Shown: positions 18,496-26,953 of the stretch, one piece after another | How the letters are laid out: each line of letters opens with the position of its first letter | How positions within the stretch are numbered: position 1 is the stretch's first letter | From: DT-110 sp030148525 | GTDB taxonomy: Bacteria > Bacteroidota > Bacteroidia > Chitinophagales > Saprospiraceae | NCBI GenBank assembly: GCA_965227445.1 | Contig: OZ245751.1 | Coordinates: 3,844,001 to 3,908,000 of the forward strand | Reading direction: 5' to 3' | Length of the DNA: 64,000 bases | Translations under genes and position numbers: made by a program | Notes under the pieces: generated by a model | Database searches by the model: none | The model's input: only the letters and a program-made list of their open reading frames with translations | Told to the model about the DNA's origin: nothing

Positions 18496-18750
18496 AGACG
18501 GCTCACGGCTTACGGATCGAAAAGGAGCGCTGATCCTCTGGATCGCGGCAACGCAACAGGTCTTTGAAAGAAGTGACTCCGTAGGGCGTCGAAACGACCC
18601 AAGGCCTATGGTCCTAGACCGCAGCGACTTTAGCGAAAGAGGAGACCAGAGTGATGGTTTGGGCATGGCATCGGTTTTCATGCTCTGATTTTACGCATTG
18701 CGCTTGTCAGCGTCGGGCGTGGAGCGTGGAGCGTCGTGCGTGAATCGTCA
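18496..18750 (+). repeat. Single diverged copy of the macrosatellite unit
   Basis: Contains ggagcgctgatcctctggat, the ctttgaaagaagtgactccg block, cgcagcgactttagcgaaag and gcgtgga words in the same order as units at 14753-16796, with scattered substitutions. It lies between the exported protein and the cytochrome peroxidase gene. Confidence 0.85.
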
Positions 18751-18860
18751 AAAAGAAACTCTCTCCACCAAAATTGAGTACAAAGCATGGGAAAACCCCT
18801 CTTACTTACGAAAGCTCCCCGGAAAACTATTTCGTCAACGTCTTTTCAAGTGAAACAACC

Positions 18861-20270
18861 ATGAAACCCAAAGCAATCGTACTGATACTCCTGGCATTGA
18901 TTTTTATGTCGGGAACCATTGATCTGGAAAACCTATTTAATTACGCCAATCAACCTGTTCCCGACTACATTGATCAGGATAATACGCCAGGTACCAATCA
19001 AATTACCGACGAGGCGGCCACGCTGGGTCGGGTGCTGTTTTACGATGTACGCCTCTCCGCTAACAACACTATATCCTGCGCCAGCTGTCATAAGCAGGAA
19101 TTTGCCTTTTCCGATACCGCCCGCCTGAGTGTGGGCCTCGAAGGCGGCCTGACCGGCCGGCACGCCATGCGGCTGGTCAACAGTCGCTTCTCCGAGGAGC
19201 GTCGATTCTTCTGGGATGAGCGCGCCCAATCGCTGGAACAACAATCCACCATGCCCATCCGGGATCACGTGGAAATGGGGTTCAGTGGCCAGGACGGCGC
19301 TCCCGATATGTTTGACCTGATCGATAAACTGTCCGCCATCCCGGAGTATCAGCGTTTATTTGAATTCGCCTTTGGAGATGCTACCGTCACCGAGGAGCGC
19401 ATGCAATTAGCGTTAGCACAGTTCATTCGCAGCATCCAGTCCTTTGATGCTAAATTTGATCGGGGGTTGGCAATGGTCAACAACATCAACGACCCCTTCC
19501 CCAATTTTTCTCCTCAGGAAAACCTGGGTAAGGCCCTGTACATACGTCCTCCGGGCGGGCCCCAGCGAGGTGCCGGCTGCCAGGGTTGTCACCGGGCTCC
19601 GGAATTCGACATCGATCCGCTATCGCGAAATAACGGAGTGATCGGCGTGGCCGGTGAGCCCGGATCGGTGGATCTCACCAATACGCGTGCACCCAGCCTG
19701 CGCGACTTAGTCAATCCACAGGGGCGATTGAATGGTCCACTCATGCACAACGGAGCCTTCGGTAGTCTGGAAATGGTGATCGATCACTACAATGCCGTGC
19801 CCTTTGACCGCCAACGCAATCCCGACCTGGACATCCGTCTGCGGGGTGGGGGCGGTGAGAATGGACAGCGACTGAATCTGACCCAAAACGAAAAAGATGC
19901 CCTGGTGGCCTTCCTGCGTACCCTCACCGGCGAGAACATTTATACCAACCCCATGTACAGTGATCCCTTTGAACCGGATGGTACCCTTGAATTGTCTCCG
20001 GCCATCATTACCAATACGCATGCGCCACAGGAATTGGCGGAGGTAAGCCTATATCCGAATCCGGCACGGGATGTACTGCGCTTTGAGGGACTGGAATACG
20101 GCACCTACACCCTGCGGCTGTTTGATGCCTATGGTCGATTGGTCGATACCCGGAGCACCTCCCCGGGATCGCCCATCCAACTGGAACAATTGCAACCCGG
20201 CACCTACGTACTGACTATTTTCACTCAAACCAATAAACTGGTAGCACGCAGCCGGTTTGTGAAGGGATAG
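18861..20270 (+). CDS. Diheme cytochrome-c peroxidase with type IX sorting domain
   Basis: The ATG at 18861 (MKPKAIVLILLALIFMSG) gives a signal peptide; the upstream frame from 18774 is not needed. 469 residues. SCASCHKQEF and GCQGCHRAPEF are two CxxCH heme c sites in the CcpA/MauG arrangement, with FFWDERAQSLEQQ and GFSGQDGAPD between. The C-terminal about 85 residues (EVSLYPNPARDVLRFEGL ... GTYVLTIFTQTNKLVARSRF) are a Por/type IX secretion sorting domain. It therefore probably reduces peroxide or oxidises a small molecule at the cell surface. This is the clearest taxonomic marker for Bacteroidota in the window. Confidence 0.92.
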   Translation: MKPKAIVLILLALIFMSGTIDLENLFNYANQPVPDYIDQDNTPGTNQITDEAATLGRVLFYDVRLSANNTISCASCHKQEFAFSDTARLSVGLEGGLTGRHAMRLVNSRFSEERRFFWDERAQSLEQQSTMPIRDHVEMGFSGQDGAPDMFDLIDKLSAIPEYQRLFEFAFGDATVTEERMQLALAQFIRSIQSFDAKFDRGLAMVNNINDPFPNFSPQENLGKALYIRPPGGPQRGAGCQGCHRAPEFDIDPLSRNNGVIGVAGEPGSVDLTNTRAPSLRDLVNPQGRLNGPLMHNGAFGSLEMVIDHYNAVPFDRQRNPDLDIRLRGGGGENGQRLNLTQNEKDALVAFLRTLTGENIYTNPMYSDPFEPDGTLELSPAIITNTHAPQELAEVSLYPNPARDVLRFEGLEYGTYTLRLFDAYGRLVDTRSTSPGSPIQLEQLQPGTYVLTIFTQTNKLVARSRFVKG

Positions 20271-20271
20271 G

Positions 20272-20348
20272 AATTTTTAATGAATAATTTTTAATTTTTA
20301 ATTATTTAGGCCAGTACAATTAAAAATTATCCATTAATCATTAAACAT
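20272..20348. repeat. AT-rich heptamer array
   Basis: Words tttttaa, tgaataa, tttttaa, tttttaa, ttattta and then aattaaa, aattatc, cattaat, cattaaa keep a seven-base phase on both sides of ggccagtac. The two halves are roughly inverted, so the RNA could fold as a hairpin between the flanking genes. Confidence 0.75.
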
Positions 20349-20353
20349 TTGGC

Positions 20354-21340
20354 ATGAAAGCCATCGTCTGCCATTCCTATGGCTCTCCTTCCCTGCTGCG
20401 GATCGAAGACCGGCCCATACCCACCCCCACCGGGCAGCAAGTCTTGGTGAAGGTCCGCACTACGGCTGTCAACGACTACGACTGGAGTATGGTGAGGGGT
20501 AAGCCCGGCCTATTGAAATTGATGTTTGGTCTTCGGAAACCCAAAAACCCGGTGCCCGGCATGGAGGCTGCCGGGGTGGTTGAAGCCGTGGGTCCCGACG
20601 TAACCCGGTTTCAGGTGGGTGATGCGGTCTACGGGGATACGTCGGAATATGGCTTTGGCACTTTCGCGGAGTATTTGTGTATCCACGAGGATGCCATGCG
20701 GCCCAAGCCCGATGCTATGTCTTTTGCGGAAGCGGCCGCCACGCCCCACGCTTCCCTGTTGGCATACCAGGGTTTGATCAAACTGGGCGGATTGAAAAAA
20801 GGGGACAAAATACTATTGAACGGAGCCGGGGGTGGGGTCGGCACCTTCGCCTACCAGCTAACCAAGTCATATGGGTGTGACGTCACCGGGGTGGATTCGG
20901 GACCAAAGCTGGAACGGTTGAAAAAGATGGGCTTTGATCAGGTGATCGATTACCGGAAAGTCGATTTCACCCGGACCATTCATTCGTACGATGTGGTTCT
21001 CGATTGCAAGACAAATCGCTGGCCGTGGGCCTATCTGCGGGCACTAAAGCCCGGAGGTATATACGTGACGGTGGGTGGGCATTTAGGTAAATTGTTGACG
21101 CTGTTTCTCTTCGGACATATCCTAAAACTCTTTTCGCGCAAGCGATTAAAAGTGCTGGGCTTACAGCCAAATAAAGAGCTGGAAGTCATCGGCGATCTGT
21201 ACCGGAAAGGGAACCTGAAAGCCCACATTGATGGCCCCTACCCTTTCGAAGAAACACCGGGGATGATCCAACGCTACGGGGATGGTGAGCATTTTGGTAA
21301 GATCGTTCTATCGGTATCGCCAGAAGGTAACCCGACCTAA
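20354..21340 (+). CDS. NAD(P)-dependent zinc-free alcohol dehydrogenase/quinone oxidoreductase (MDR)
   Basis: 328 residues of the medium-chain dehydrogenase/reductase superfamily. GroES-like N-terminus with GMEAAGVVEAVGPDVTRFQV, nucleotide-binding motif LLNGAGGGVGTFAYQLTKSYG near residue 155 and C-terminal GEHFGKIVLSV. The structural and catalytic zinc ligands are absent, as in quinone oxidoreductases. Substrate unknown. It is paralogous to the gene at 32928 (both have FGLRKPK/LGLRKPK after the first helix). It overlaps nothing if the next gene starts at 21390. Confidence 0.88.
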   Translation: MKAIVCHSYGSPSLLRIEDRPIPTPTGQQVLVKVRTTAVNDYDWSMVRGKPGLLKLMFGLRKPKNPVPGMEAAGVVEAVGPDVTRFQVGDAVYGDTSEYGFGTFAEYLCIHEDAMRPKPDAMSFAEAAATPHASLLAYQGLIKLGGLKKGDKILLNGAGGGVGTFAYQLTKSYGCDVTGVDSGPKLERLKKMGFDQVIDYRKVDFTRTIHSYDVVLDCKTNRWPWAYLRALKPGGIYVTVGGHLGKLLTLFLFGHILKLFSRKRLKVLGLQPNKELEVIGDLYRKGNLKAHIDGPYPFEETPGMIQRYGDGEHFGKIVLSVSPEGNPT

Positions 21341-21389
21341 GCGGGGAGTCAAATCACAGGTTTCCGTATCTTCTTCCCCAAAAAGTACT

Positions 21390-22346
21390 ATGCGGGGACT
21401 ATATTACTGCCTGATCTGTTGTTTATGCCTGGGATGTGAGCAAGACAATGTATCGGAAATAATCGTACTCGACAACTTAAAGTGGTCGGTGGGAAAAAAT
21501 ACGTACGAACGGGAAATAGACGGCGAAATGCGTCAGTTCATCGTTCATGTCCCGGCGTCCTATTCAGAGCAGGAACCCGTCCCTGTCGTATTCATGCTGC
21601 ACGGAAGCGGAGGTACCGGGAATAAGTTTTACAACATTTCCGGGTGGGTGGAAAAGAGCGAGTCGGAAGAATTTCTCGCGGTCTTTCCGACGGCCCTGGA
21701 GTACCAGCTCAATACCGGCATGCGACAAACCAAGTGGAGCTCAGGGGGCCTGGTGAATGATGTGCCGCCGGGCACCGACATCAAAGATGATATCCCCTTC
21801 TTAGAGGAACTTCTGAATATCCTCAAGGCCTCCTTTACCGTTGACGCGTCGCGTCTGTATATTTCCGGCTTCTCCAATGGCGGCGGATTTGTCAAAAGCC
21901 AGGTGATACCGCGCATGGGTGATACGTTTGCGGCTGCTCATGCGGCGGGAGGTGTCGGTCTGCCCGTGGTGACCCCCGTCACCTCTGATCGCCGTATGCC
22001 TTTCTTTAACTCCAGCGGCACCCAGGATAAAAAGATCATGGAGTCCATCGGCGTCAGGGAAGAACTCCCAATCGACGGGCAGGCCATCCGGCAACACGAC
22101 TTTTTGTGGGCAGGCCTGACCAATGTCTGCCAAATGATCGGCGTGGATACAGTTTTTCGGGAAATGCCCGATCCGCCGGCGTCGAATCTGCTGATCTTCG
22201 ATCAACCGGTGGCGAATAATGCCGGTGAGTATTATTTCATGATGATTAAGGAGCTGGAACACCGCTACCCAAACGCCACCAATAATCCGAATGGGGTACG
22301 AATAGTGGATGTTCTTTGGCCCTGGTTCTCCGGACATAGTTTGTAG
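21390..22346 (+). CDS. PHB depolymerase/feruloyl esterase-like lipoprotein (CE1-type)
   Basis: Start ATG 21390 (MRGLYYCLICCLCLGCEQ) gives a lipoprotein signal; the longer frame from 21282 would overlap the MDR gene. 318 residues. VPVVFMLHGSGGTGNKFYNI is the oxyanion loop, SRLYISGFSNGGGFVKS contains the nucleophile elbow G-F-S-N-G, and PWFSGHSL at the very end supplies the His. The layout is that of the esterase_PHB/LpqC family, which cleaves polyhydroxyalkanoate or feruloyl esters; substrate not determined. Followed 30 bases later by a MITE. Confidence 0.85.
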   Translation: MRGLYYCLICCLCLGCEQDNVSEIIVLDNLKWSVGKNTYEREIDGEMRQFIVHVPASYSEQEPVPVVFMLHGSGGTGNKFYNISGWVEKSESEEFLAVFPTALEYQLNTGMRQTKWSSGGLVNDVPPGTDIKDDIPFLEELLNILKASFTVDASRLYISGFSNGGGFVKSQVIPRMGDTFAAAHAAGGVGLPVVTPVTSDRRMPFFNSSGTQDKKIMESIGVREELPIDGQAIRQHDFLWAGLTNVCQMIGVDTVFREMPDPPASNLLIFDQPVANNAGEYYFMMIKELEHRYPNATNNPNGVRIVDVLWPWFSGHSL

Positions 22347-22376
22347 TACAGTAGGTAAAATGCCCTCGATAAATTA

Positions 22377-22661
22377 AGAGCGTGTTTGGGATTTGTTTTT
22401 GATGGCGAAAATGTCTAGAATTTGGTTCTCACAAAGCCTTTTTTGAGCTTCGTAGCATGGCTACGGGGCGAAAAAAGGCTGCAGTGAGGTTCAAATATAC
22501 CGCTTCCGAAAAGGATTGGGCTTTGCCCAACCTTTTCACGCGAGTATATACTCGACTCGAAGTGGTTTGGATTCCCAGCACGAAGTACTGCGAAGCAAAA
22601 CCACTTCGTTGTCGGTATAATAGACATTTGCAGTCCAAAGGATAAATCCCAAACACGCTCT
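22377..22661. mobile_element. MITE, copy 1 (285 bp, 18-bp perfect TIRs)
   Basis: Begins agagcgtgtttgggattt and ends with its exact reverse complement. By base-by-base reading it is identical to the element at 41315-41599. No transposase is encoded; the 62-75 codon frames inside are chance. Both copies have TA immediately 5', and the right end reads ctct-a, consistent with a TA target duplication as for IS630/Tc1-type elements. The interior contains hairpin-forming words (cttccgaaaagg, cgaagtggtttgg, gcaaaaccacttcg). It ends 25 bases before the beta-glucosidase gene. Confidence 0.92.
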
Positions 22662-22686
22662 AATCCCTTTTAAAATAAATAACACC

Positions 22687-25362
22687 TTGAGAAATTGTAT
22701 CCAAATCCTGGGACTTATTGTAATACTGACGGCCTGCCAAAAGAATCCCCAGCCCGCTTACCTTGACCCGACACAGGCGATCGAAGACCGGGTGGATGAC
22801 CTCCTCACCCGCATGACCCTCGAAGAGAAGTTCTGGCAGCTCTTTATGATCCCCGGTGACCTGTCGGATGGCAAGGAGCGCTACCAACACGGTATTTTCG
22901 GTTTCCAGGTAGCCACCAAGGGGCGGTCGGGTGCCGGAGCCGAGCAAATGCTGGATTATTCGGGGGGTGGCCCGGCCCGCGAAACGGCGGAGCGCATCAA
23001 TGAGATGCAGCGGTACTTCGTGGAAGAAACACGTCTGGGCATTCCCATTATTCCCTTCGATGAGGCCCTGCACGGGCTGATCCGGCCGGGAGCGACGTCC
23101 TTTCCCCAGGCGATCGGACTGGCGGCGAGTTGGGATACCGCTCTGGTATCCGAAGTGGCTACCGCCATTGCGCGGGAGACCAAATCCCGGGGTATTCGTC
23201 AGATCTTGTCGCCGGTGGTGAATATTGCGCGTGATGTGCGCTGGGGACGTACCGAGGAAACCTACGGCGAAGATCCCTACCTGACCACCCAGATGGGAGT
23301 GGCCTTCATGGGAGCCTTTGAGCGAATGGGCGTAATCACCACGCCCAAGCACTTTGTCGCCAATGTGGGCGACGGCGGCCGCGACAGTTACCCCATCCAC
23401 TTCAACGAGCGCCTGCTGGAGGAGATATACTTTCCGGCCTATAAAGCCGCCTTTCAGAAGGCGGGCGCCCGCTCGCTAATGACCGCTTATAACTCCGTGG
23501 ATGGTCGTCAGGCAACTGCCAACGATTGGCTGCTCAACCAAAAGGTAAAGGACGAGTGGGGCTTCGACGGCTTTGTCATTTCCGATGCCGGCGCGACCGG
23601 CGGGGCCAATGTGCTGCACTTTACGGCTAAGAACTATGCCGAATCCACCGAGCAGGCCATCGAAAATGGGCTGGATGTGATCTTCCAGACCTCCTACGAT
23701 CACTATCCGCTCTTCTACGAGGCTTTCGAGAAGGGCATGATTGAGGAAGCGGCCATAGACGAGGCCGTGCGCCGGGTGTTGCGGGCGAAATTTCAGTTGG
23801 GGTTGTTTGAAGATCCCTACATCGATCAGGCGGAGGCCGAGCGGTGGAATGGCTCCGAACAGCATCGCGAACTGGCCCGGGAAGCAGCGCGTACATCGAT
23901 GGTGCTGCTGAAGAATGAAGCCAAAATGCTCCCGCTTTCCCCCGACAATACGCGGATTGCTCTCATCGGCACCGATGCCGAGGAAGCCCGTTTGGGTGGC
24001 TATTCCGGCCCCGGCAACGACCCGGTCTCTATCCTGGATGGAATACGGGAGCAACTCGGCGAGGGAGCGACGGTACAATATGCCCCCGGTCCCGGACGGG
24101 AAGCACAGGCCTTTCGGACCATCCCCGGCGAGGTGTTTTCGCATACCGCTGGCGACACCACAACCGCCGGTTTACGGGGCGAGTATTTCAACAACATTGA
24201 CCTGAGTGGTGAGGCCGAGCTGGTACGCACCGATGGCCGCATCGATTTTGGCTGGACCCTCTTTTCGCCCGATCCCGAACGCATCAACTACGACTACTAC
24301 TCAGTGCGCTGGACCGGTCAGCTTACCGCTCCCGAAACGGGCCTCTTCCGGATCGGACTCTCCGGCGACGATGGCTATCGCCTGTATCTCGACGGTGAAC
24401 TCCTGATCGACAACTGGCGCAAGCAGTCGGTGGGGCAAACCACCGTTCCCTTTCTGTTCCGGGCCGGACAGACCTACGATATCCGGGTCGAATTTTACGA
24501 GACCACGGGCAATGTGCGTCTGAAGCTGATCTGGGATCAGGGGGTTGCCAATGATTGGGAGCGGCGCATTCGGGAGGCGGTTCGCCTTTCGGCAAAAAGC
24601 GACCTGGCCATCGTGGCGGCCGGCATTGAGGAGGGGGAATTCCAGGACCGGTCGACCCTGGCCCTGCCCGGTCATCAGGAAGAGCTGATACAGCGGATCG
24701 CTGCTACCGGCAAACCGGTCGTGGTGCTTTTGGTAGGGGGTAGTGCCGTTACCATGGAGTCGTGGATGGATGAGGTGGAGGCCATCCTGCAGGTGTGGTA
24801 CCCCGGCGACATGGGTGGCCACGCGGTAGCGGATGTGTTGTTCGGGGCGTACAATCCAGCCGGTCGTTTGCCCATTACCTTCCCCATGCGGGAGGGGCAG
24901 TTGCCCCTCTACTACAACCACAAACCCACCGGCCGCGGCGATGACTACCGCGACGGCAGCGGAAAGCCCCTCTTTCCGTTTGGCTACGGATTGAGTTATA
25001 CCTCCTTCGATTACGACGACCTGCGGATCGAACCGGCCACCATTGCCCCGGGGGATACCGCCTACGTGCGGGCCACCATCACCAATACGGGCGACCGGGC
25101 CGGCCAAGAGGTGGTGCAGTTGTACGTCAAGGACCTGTTCGCTTCGGTCGCGCGTCCGGTACAGGAGTTGAAAGGCTTTCAGCGGATCCGTCTGGAGGCC
25201 GGCGAGTCGGCCGAGATCCGGTTTCCGCTTACGCCCGACCATCTGCAAATGTTAAATGAGGCCATGGAATGGTTGGTTGAGCCCGGAGACTTCCTCATAC
25301 GCGTGGGCGCGAGTTCGAATGATGTGCAGTTGCGGGGGATGTTGCGGGTCGGAAATGACTGA
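22687..25362 (+). CDS. GH3 beta-glucosidase-type glycosidase with inserted PA14 domain, lipoprotein
   Basis: 891 residues, apparently with a TTG start: no ATG fits, and the TTG at 22687 begins a good lipoprotein signal (RNCIQILGLIVILTACQK). Family 3 N-domain covers about 30-360, with GFVISDAGA carrying the likely nucleophile Asp300. The C-domain is split by a PA14 domain (about 497-625: GLRGEYFNNIDLSG, LSGDDGYRLYLDGELLIDNW), then continues (VVAAGIEEGEFQDR, WYPGDMGGHAVADVLFGAYN) to a fibronectin III-like end. PA14-inserted GH3 enzymes trim beta-glucosides or xylo/gluco-oligosaccharides outside the inner membrane. The MITE just upstream may have replaced its promoter or original start region. 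Confidence 0.9.
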   Translation: MRNCIQILGLIVILTACQKNPQPAYLDPTQAIEDRVDDLLTRMTLEEKFWQLFMIPGDLSDGKERYQHGIFGFQVATKGRSGAGAEQMLDYSGGGPARETAERINEMQRYFVEETRLGIPIIPFDEALHGLIRPGATSFPQAIGLAASWDTALVSEVATAIARETKSRGIRQILSPVVNIARDVRWGRTEETYGEDPYLTTQMGVAFMGAFERMGVITTPKHFVANVGDGGRDSYPIHFNERLLEEIYFPAYKAAFQKAGARSLMTAYNSVDGRQATANDWLLNQKVKDEWGFDGFVISDAGATGGANVLHFTAKNYAESTEQAIENGLDVIFQTSYDHYPLFYEAFEKGMIEEAAIDEAVRRVLRAKFQLGLFEDPYIDQAEAERWNGSEQHRELAREAARTSMVLLKNEAKMLPLSPDNTRIALIGTDAEEARLGGYSGPGNDPVSILDGIREQLGEGATVQYAPGPGREAQAFRTIPGEVFSHTAGDTTTAGLRGEYFNNIDLSGEAELVRTDGRIDFGWTLFSPDPERINYDYYSVRWTGQLTAPETGLFRIGLSGDDGYRLYLDGELLIDNWRKQSVGQTTVPFLFRAGQTYDIRVEFYETTGNVRLKLIWDQGVANDWERRIREAVRLSAKSDLAIVAAGIEEGEFQDRSTLALPGHQEELIQRIAATGKPVVVLLVGGSAVTMESWMDEVEAILQVWYPGDMGGHAVADVLFGAYNPAGRLPITFPMREGQLPLYYNHKPTGRGDDYRDGSGKPLFPFGYGLSYTSFDYDDLRIEPATIAPGDTAYVRATITNTGDRAGQEVVQLYVKDLFASVARPVQELKGFQRIRLEAGESAEIRFPLTPDHLQMLNEAMEWLVEPGDFLIRVGASSNDVQLRGMLRVGND

Positions 25363-25432
25363 ATGCTCAGTGCTCGGTGCTCAATGAGCGGGTGGAATGT
25401 TGAATGATGAGTGCTCAATGGGTGGGCTAGTA
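25361..25432. repeat. Heptamer run gctcagt/gaatgtt
   Basis: Directly after the glycosidase stop: gctcagt, gctcggt, gctcaat and later gaatgtt, gaatgat, gagtgct, keeping the seven-base phase in two blocks. Confidence 0.8.
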
Positions 25433-25470
25433 GGTACCTTTTTAGCTATCCTGGTGCGGTTGTTTGGTGG

Positions 25471-25605
25471 ATGGTTTTGAAGGTTTTTGGCTCCAAAAAA
25501 ACCTTTAAAGAATGCTTGAAACAGGATATTGCTCAAAATGCAGCCTTAGGTATCCTGCTTTTGGTAGTAGTATGGATAGGTATTTCACATTCGGGGTTCG
25601 GCTGA
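25471..25605 (+). CDS. Possible small membrane protein
   Basis: ATG 25471 starts a 44-residue peptide: MVLKVFGSKKTFKECLKQDI, then one membrane segment AALGILLLVVVWIGISH. The charged amphipathic start plus single helix is protein-like, but there is no family recognition and the upstream sequence is repeat-rich. The open frame extends back to 25411. Low certainty. Confidence 0.35.
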   Translation: MVLKVFGSKKTFKECLKQDIAQNAALGILLLVVVWIGISHSGFG

Positions 25606-25614
25606 CGCTCACCC

Positions 25615-25696
25615 CTCTTCTGATAATCAAGGCCTTAAGCCCACTGAGCGAGAGGCTCTTCTGACAATCAAGAACTTAAGCTCACTGAGCGAGAGC
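25615..25696. repeat. Two direct copies of a 41-bp sequence
   Basis: Copies at 25615-25655 and 25656-25696 share ctcttctga-aatcaag and cttaag-c-cactgagcgagag with five differences; a shorter ccgaagtgagcgagag duplicate follows to about 25722. Confidence 0.85.
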
Positions 25697-25735
25697 CGAA
25701 GTGAGCGAGAGCCGAAGTGAGCATAAAAAGAGAAG

Positions 25736-25806
25736 TTTCTACCCATATCCTGACCCTAAAGGGATTTTCTGCAGGGGTCCCGTTAGGGGCCAGATATGGG
25801 TAGAAA
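25736..25806. repeat. 14-bp perfect inverted repeat with structured loop
   Basis: tttctacccatatc (25736-25749) pairs with gatatgggtagaaa (25793-25806). The 43-base loop contains ccctaaaggg and ggggtcccgttagggg, which can pair internally. The flanking 25843-25855 has ccgttaggtacgg, and 25908-25926 resembles the MITE interior (one mismatch in ccttttccgaagcggtata). Confidence 0.8.
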
Positions 25807-25957
25807 TTATAATCGGACAATGAAAAACCGTGCCGTTAGGTACGGAATATAGGAATAAACTTTCTTCGAAGAATAAACAATCTTGACCCGTCGCGCTAGA
25901 GTCCAAACCTTTTCCGAAGCGGTATAACAGAATGAAAAGGCCCACTCTTCAACAAAT

Positions 25958-25973
25958 TACGAACAATTTCGTA
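25958..25973. promoter_or_regulatory. Palindrome TACGAA-CAAT-TTCGTA upstream of a secreted protein gene
   Basis: A perfect six-base inverted repeat lies 35 bases before the ATG at 26008 in an AT-rich segment, where an operator or promoter is expected. No regulator can be named. Confidence 0.35.
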
Positions 25974-26007
25974 TTTTAAAGTTTTAATCACCCGCAAAAC
26001 CTACAAG

Positions 26008-26454
26008 ATGTCAACACTAAAATCCCTGTGCCTGATACTCCTCCTTGGGTTTGGTACCCAACACCTATCCGCTCAATCCGCCACGCAAAACGACCTCCTC
26101 GACCAATTCATCCGCATGCACAATACCGGGACCGAAACGGCCATCCGGACCTTCATTCGGGAAACCTACCACCCGGCCCTGCTACCCGATCTGGCGATGG
26201 ACAAGCACGTGGCCTTTTATCAGCACATTATCGATGAATTCGGCCCCCTGAACACCGAGGTGTACAAGGTGGCAGACGTGAAGCCCCACAAGCTCGTCGT
26301 CCACCTCCTTAAGGCCGGGGAATCGGTTATCAACCTGCATGTAGATCCGGCTGATATACTTGAAGTAGAACTGGATACCGACCCTGATCTACCCAACTAT
26401 CTGAGCCGGGGACTGGGCTTGGGGGCACTGGTTTGTGCGCGGCCGAAGGAGTGA
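26008..26454 (+). CDS. Small exported protein, function unknown
   Basis: 148 residues with signal peptide MSTLKSLCLILLLGFGTQHL ending near LSAQ. The mature part (LLDQFIRMHNTGTETAIRTF, HVAFYQHIIDEFGPLNTEVY) resembles the short N-terminal or companion domain found beside exported serine hydrolases in Bacteroidota, but no hydrolase motif is present here. Monocistronic in a repeat-rich area. Confidence 0.65.
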   Translation: MSTLKSLCLILLLGFGTQHLSAQSATQNDLLDQFIRMHNTGTETAIRTFIRETYHPALLPDLAMDKHVAFYQHIIDEFGPLNTEVYKVADVKPHKLVVHLLKAGESVINLHVDPADILEVELDTDPDLPNYLSRGLGLGALVCARPKE

Positions 26455-26953
26455 GGAAATGGCCAATGCTCAGTGCTCAGTGTTCAGTGCTCAATTTAGA
26501 ACTTAGCCTCAGGCACTCCTGCCCACCATAGTTTTAATCCTTGCCAACCGTTAAAAAGTCGTGGTGCCCCTAATTGGAACATTTTCAAGAACTAAAGCAC
26601 AGGAGGTTTAGGGTTCTGACCTCTAAAGCCAGTAGTCAAAAGGCAAGAGTTCAAGTAAATTTCATTAGGAAAATCTGCCAATAACATTCACGATGTGCGC
26701 AACCCCACAACAACGGGGGATACTACGACTTAATAATATTTGATCTCATTGAGCATTTAGCATTCACGCCCGCCATAGCCCATACGGGCGAGGACGGGGG
26801 GCATTCAGCATTGAGCATTTAGCACTTAGCATTCAGCATTCATGCCCGCCATAGCCCATACAAGCGAAGGCGGGTGCATTGAGCATTGAGCATTGAGCAC
26901 TTAGCATTTAGCATTATTTTGAATATAACACCCATACCCCGACCTTCGCCTTC
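26455..26953. repeat. Intergenic: heptamer arrays and cgcc-palindromes
   Basis: 26463-26497 has gctcagt words. 26750-26920 is mainly gcattta/gcattca/gcattga heptamers interrupted twice by a cgcccgccatagcccata sequence (about 26767 and 26843) followed by an inverted G+C-rich arm, giving small hairpins. 26500-26745 shows no recognised feature; no gene is credible. Confidence 0.7.

Noticed and set aside
22415..22656. Small proteins inside the MITE (62-75 codons, also at 41353-41594)
   Set aside because: No start context, hydrophobicity or family features; identical in both copies only because the DNA is identical.
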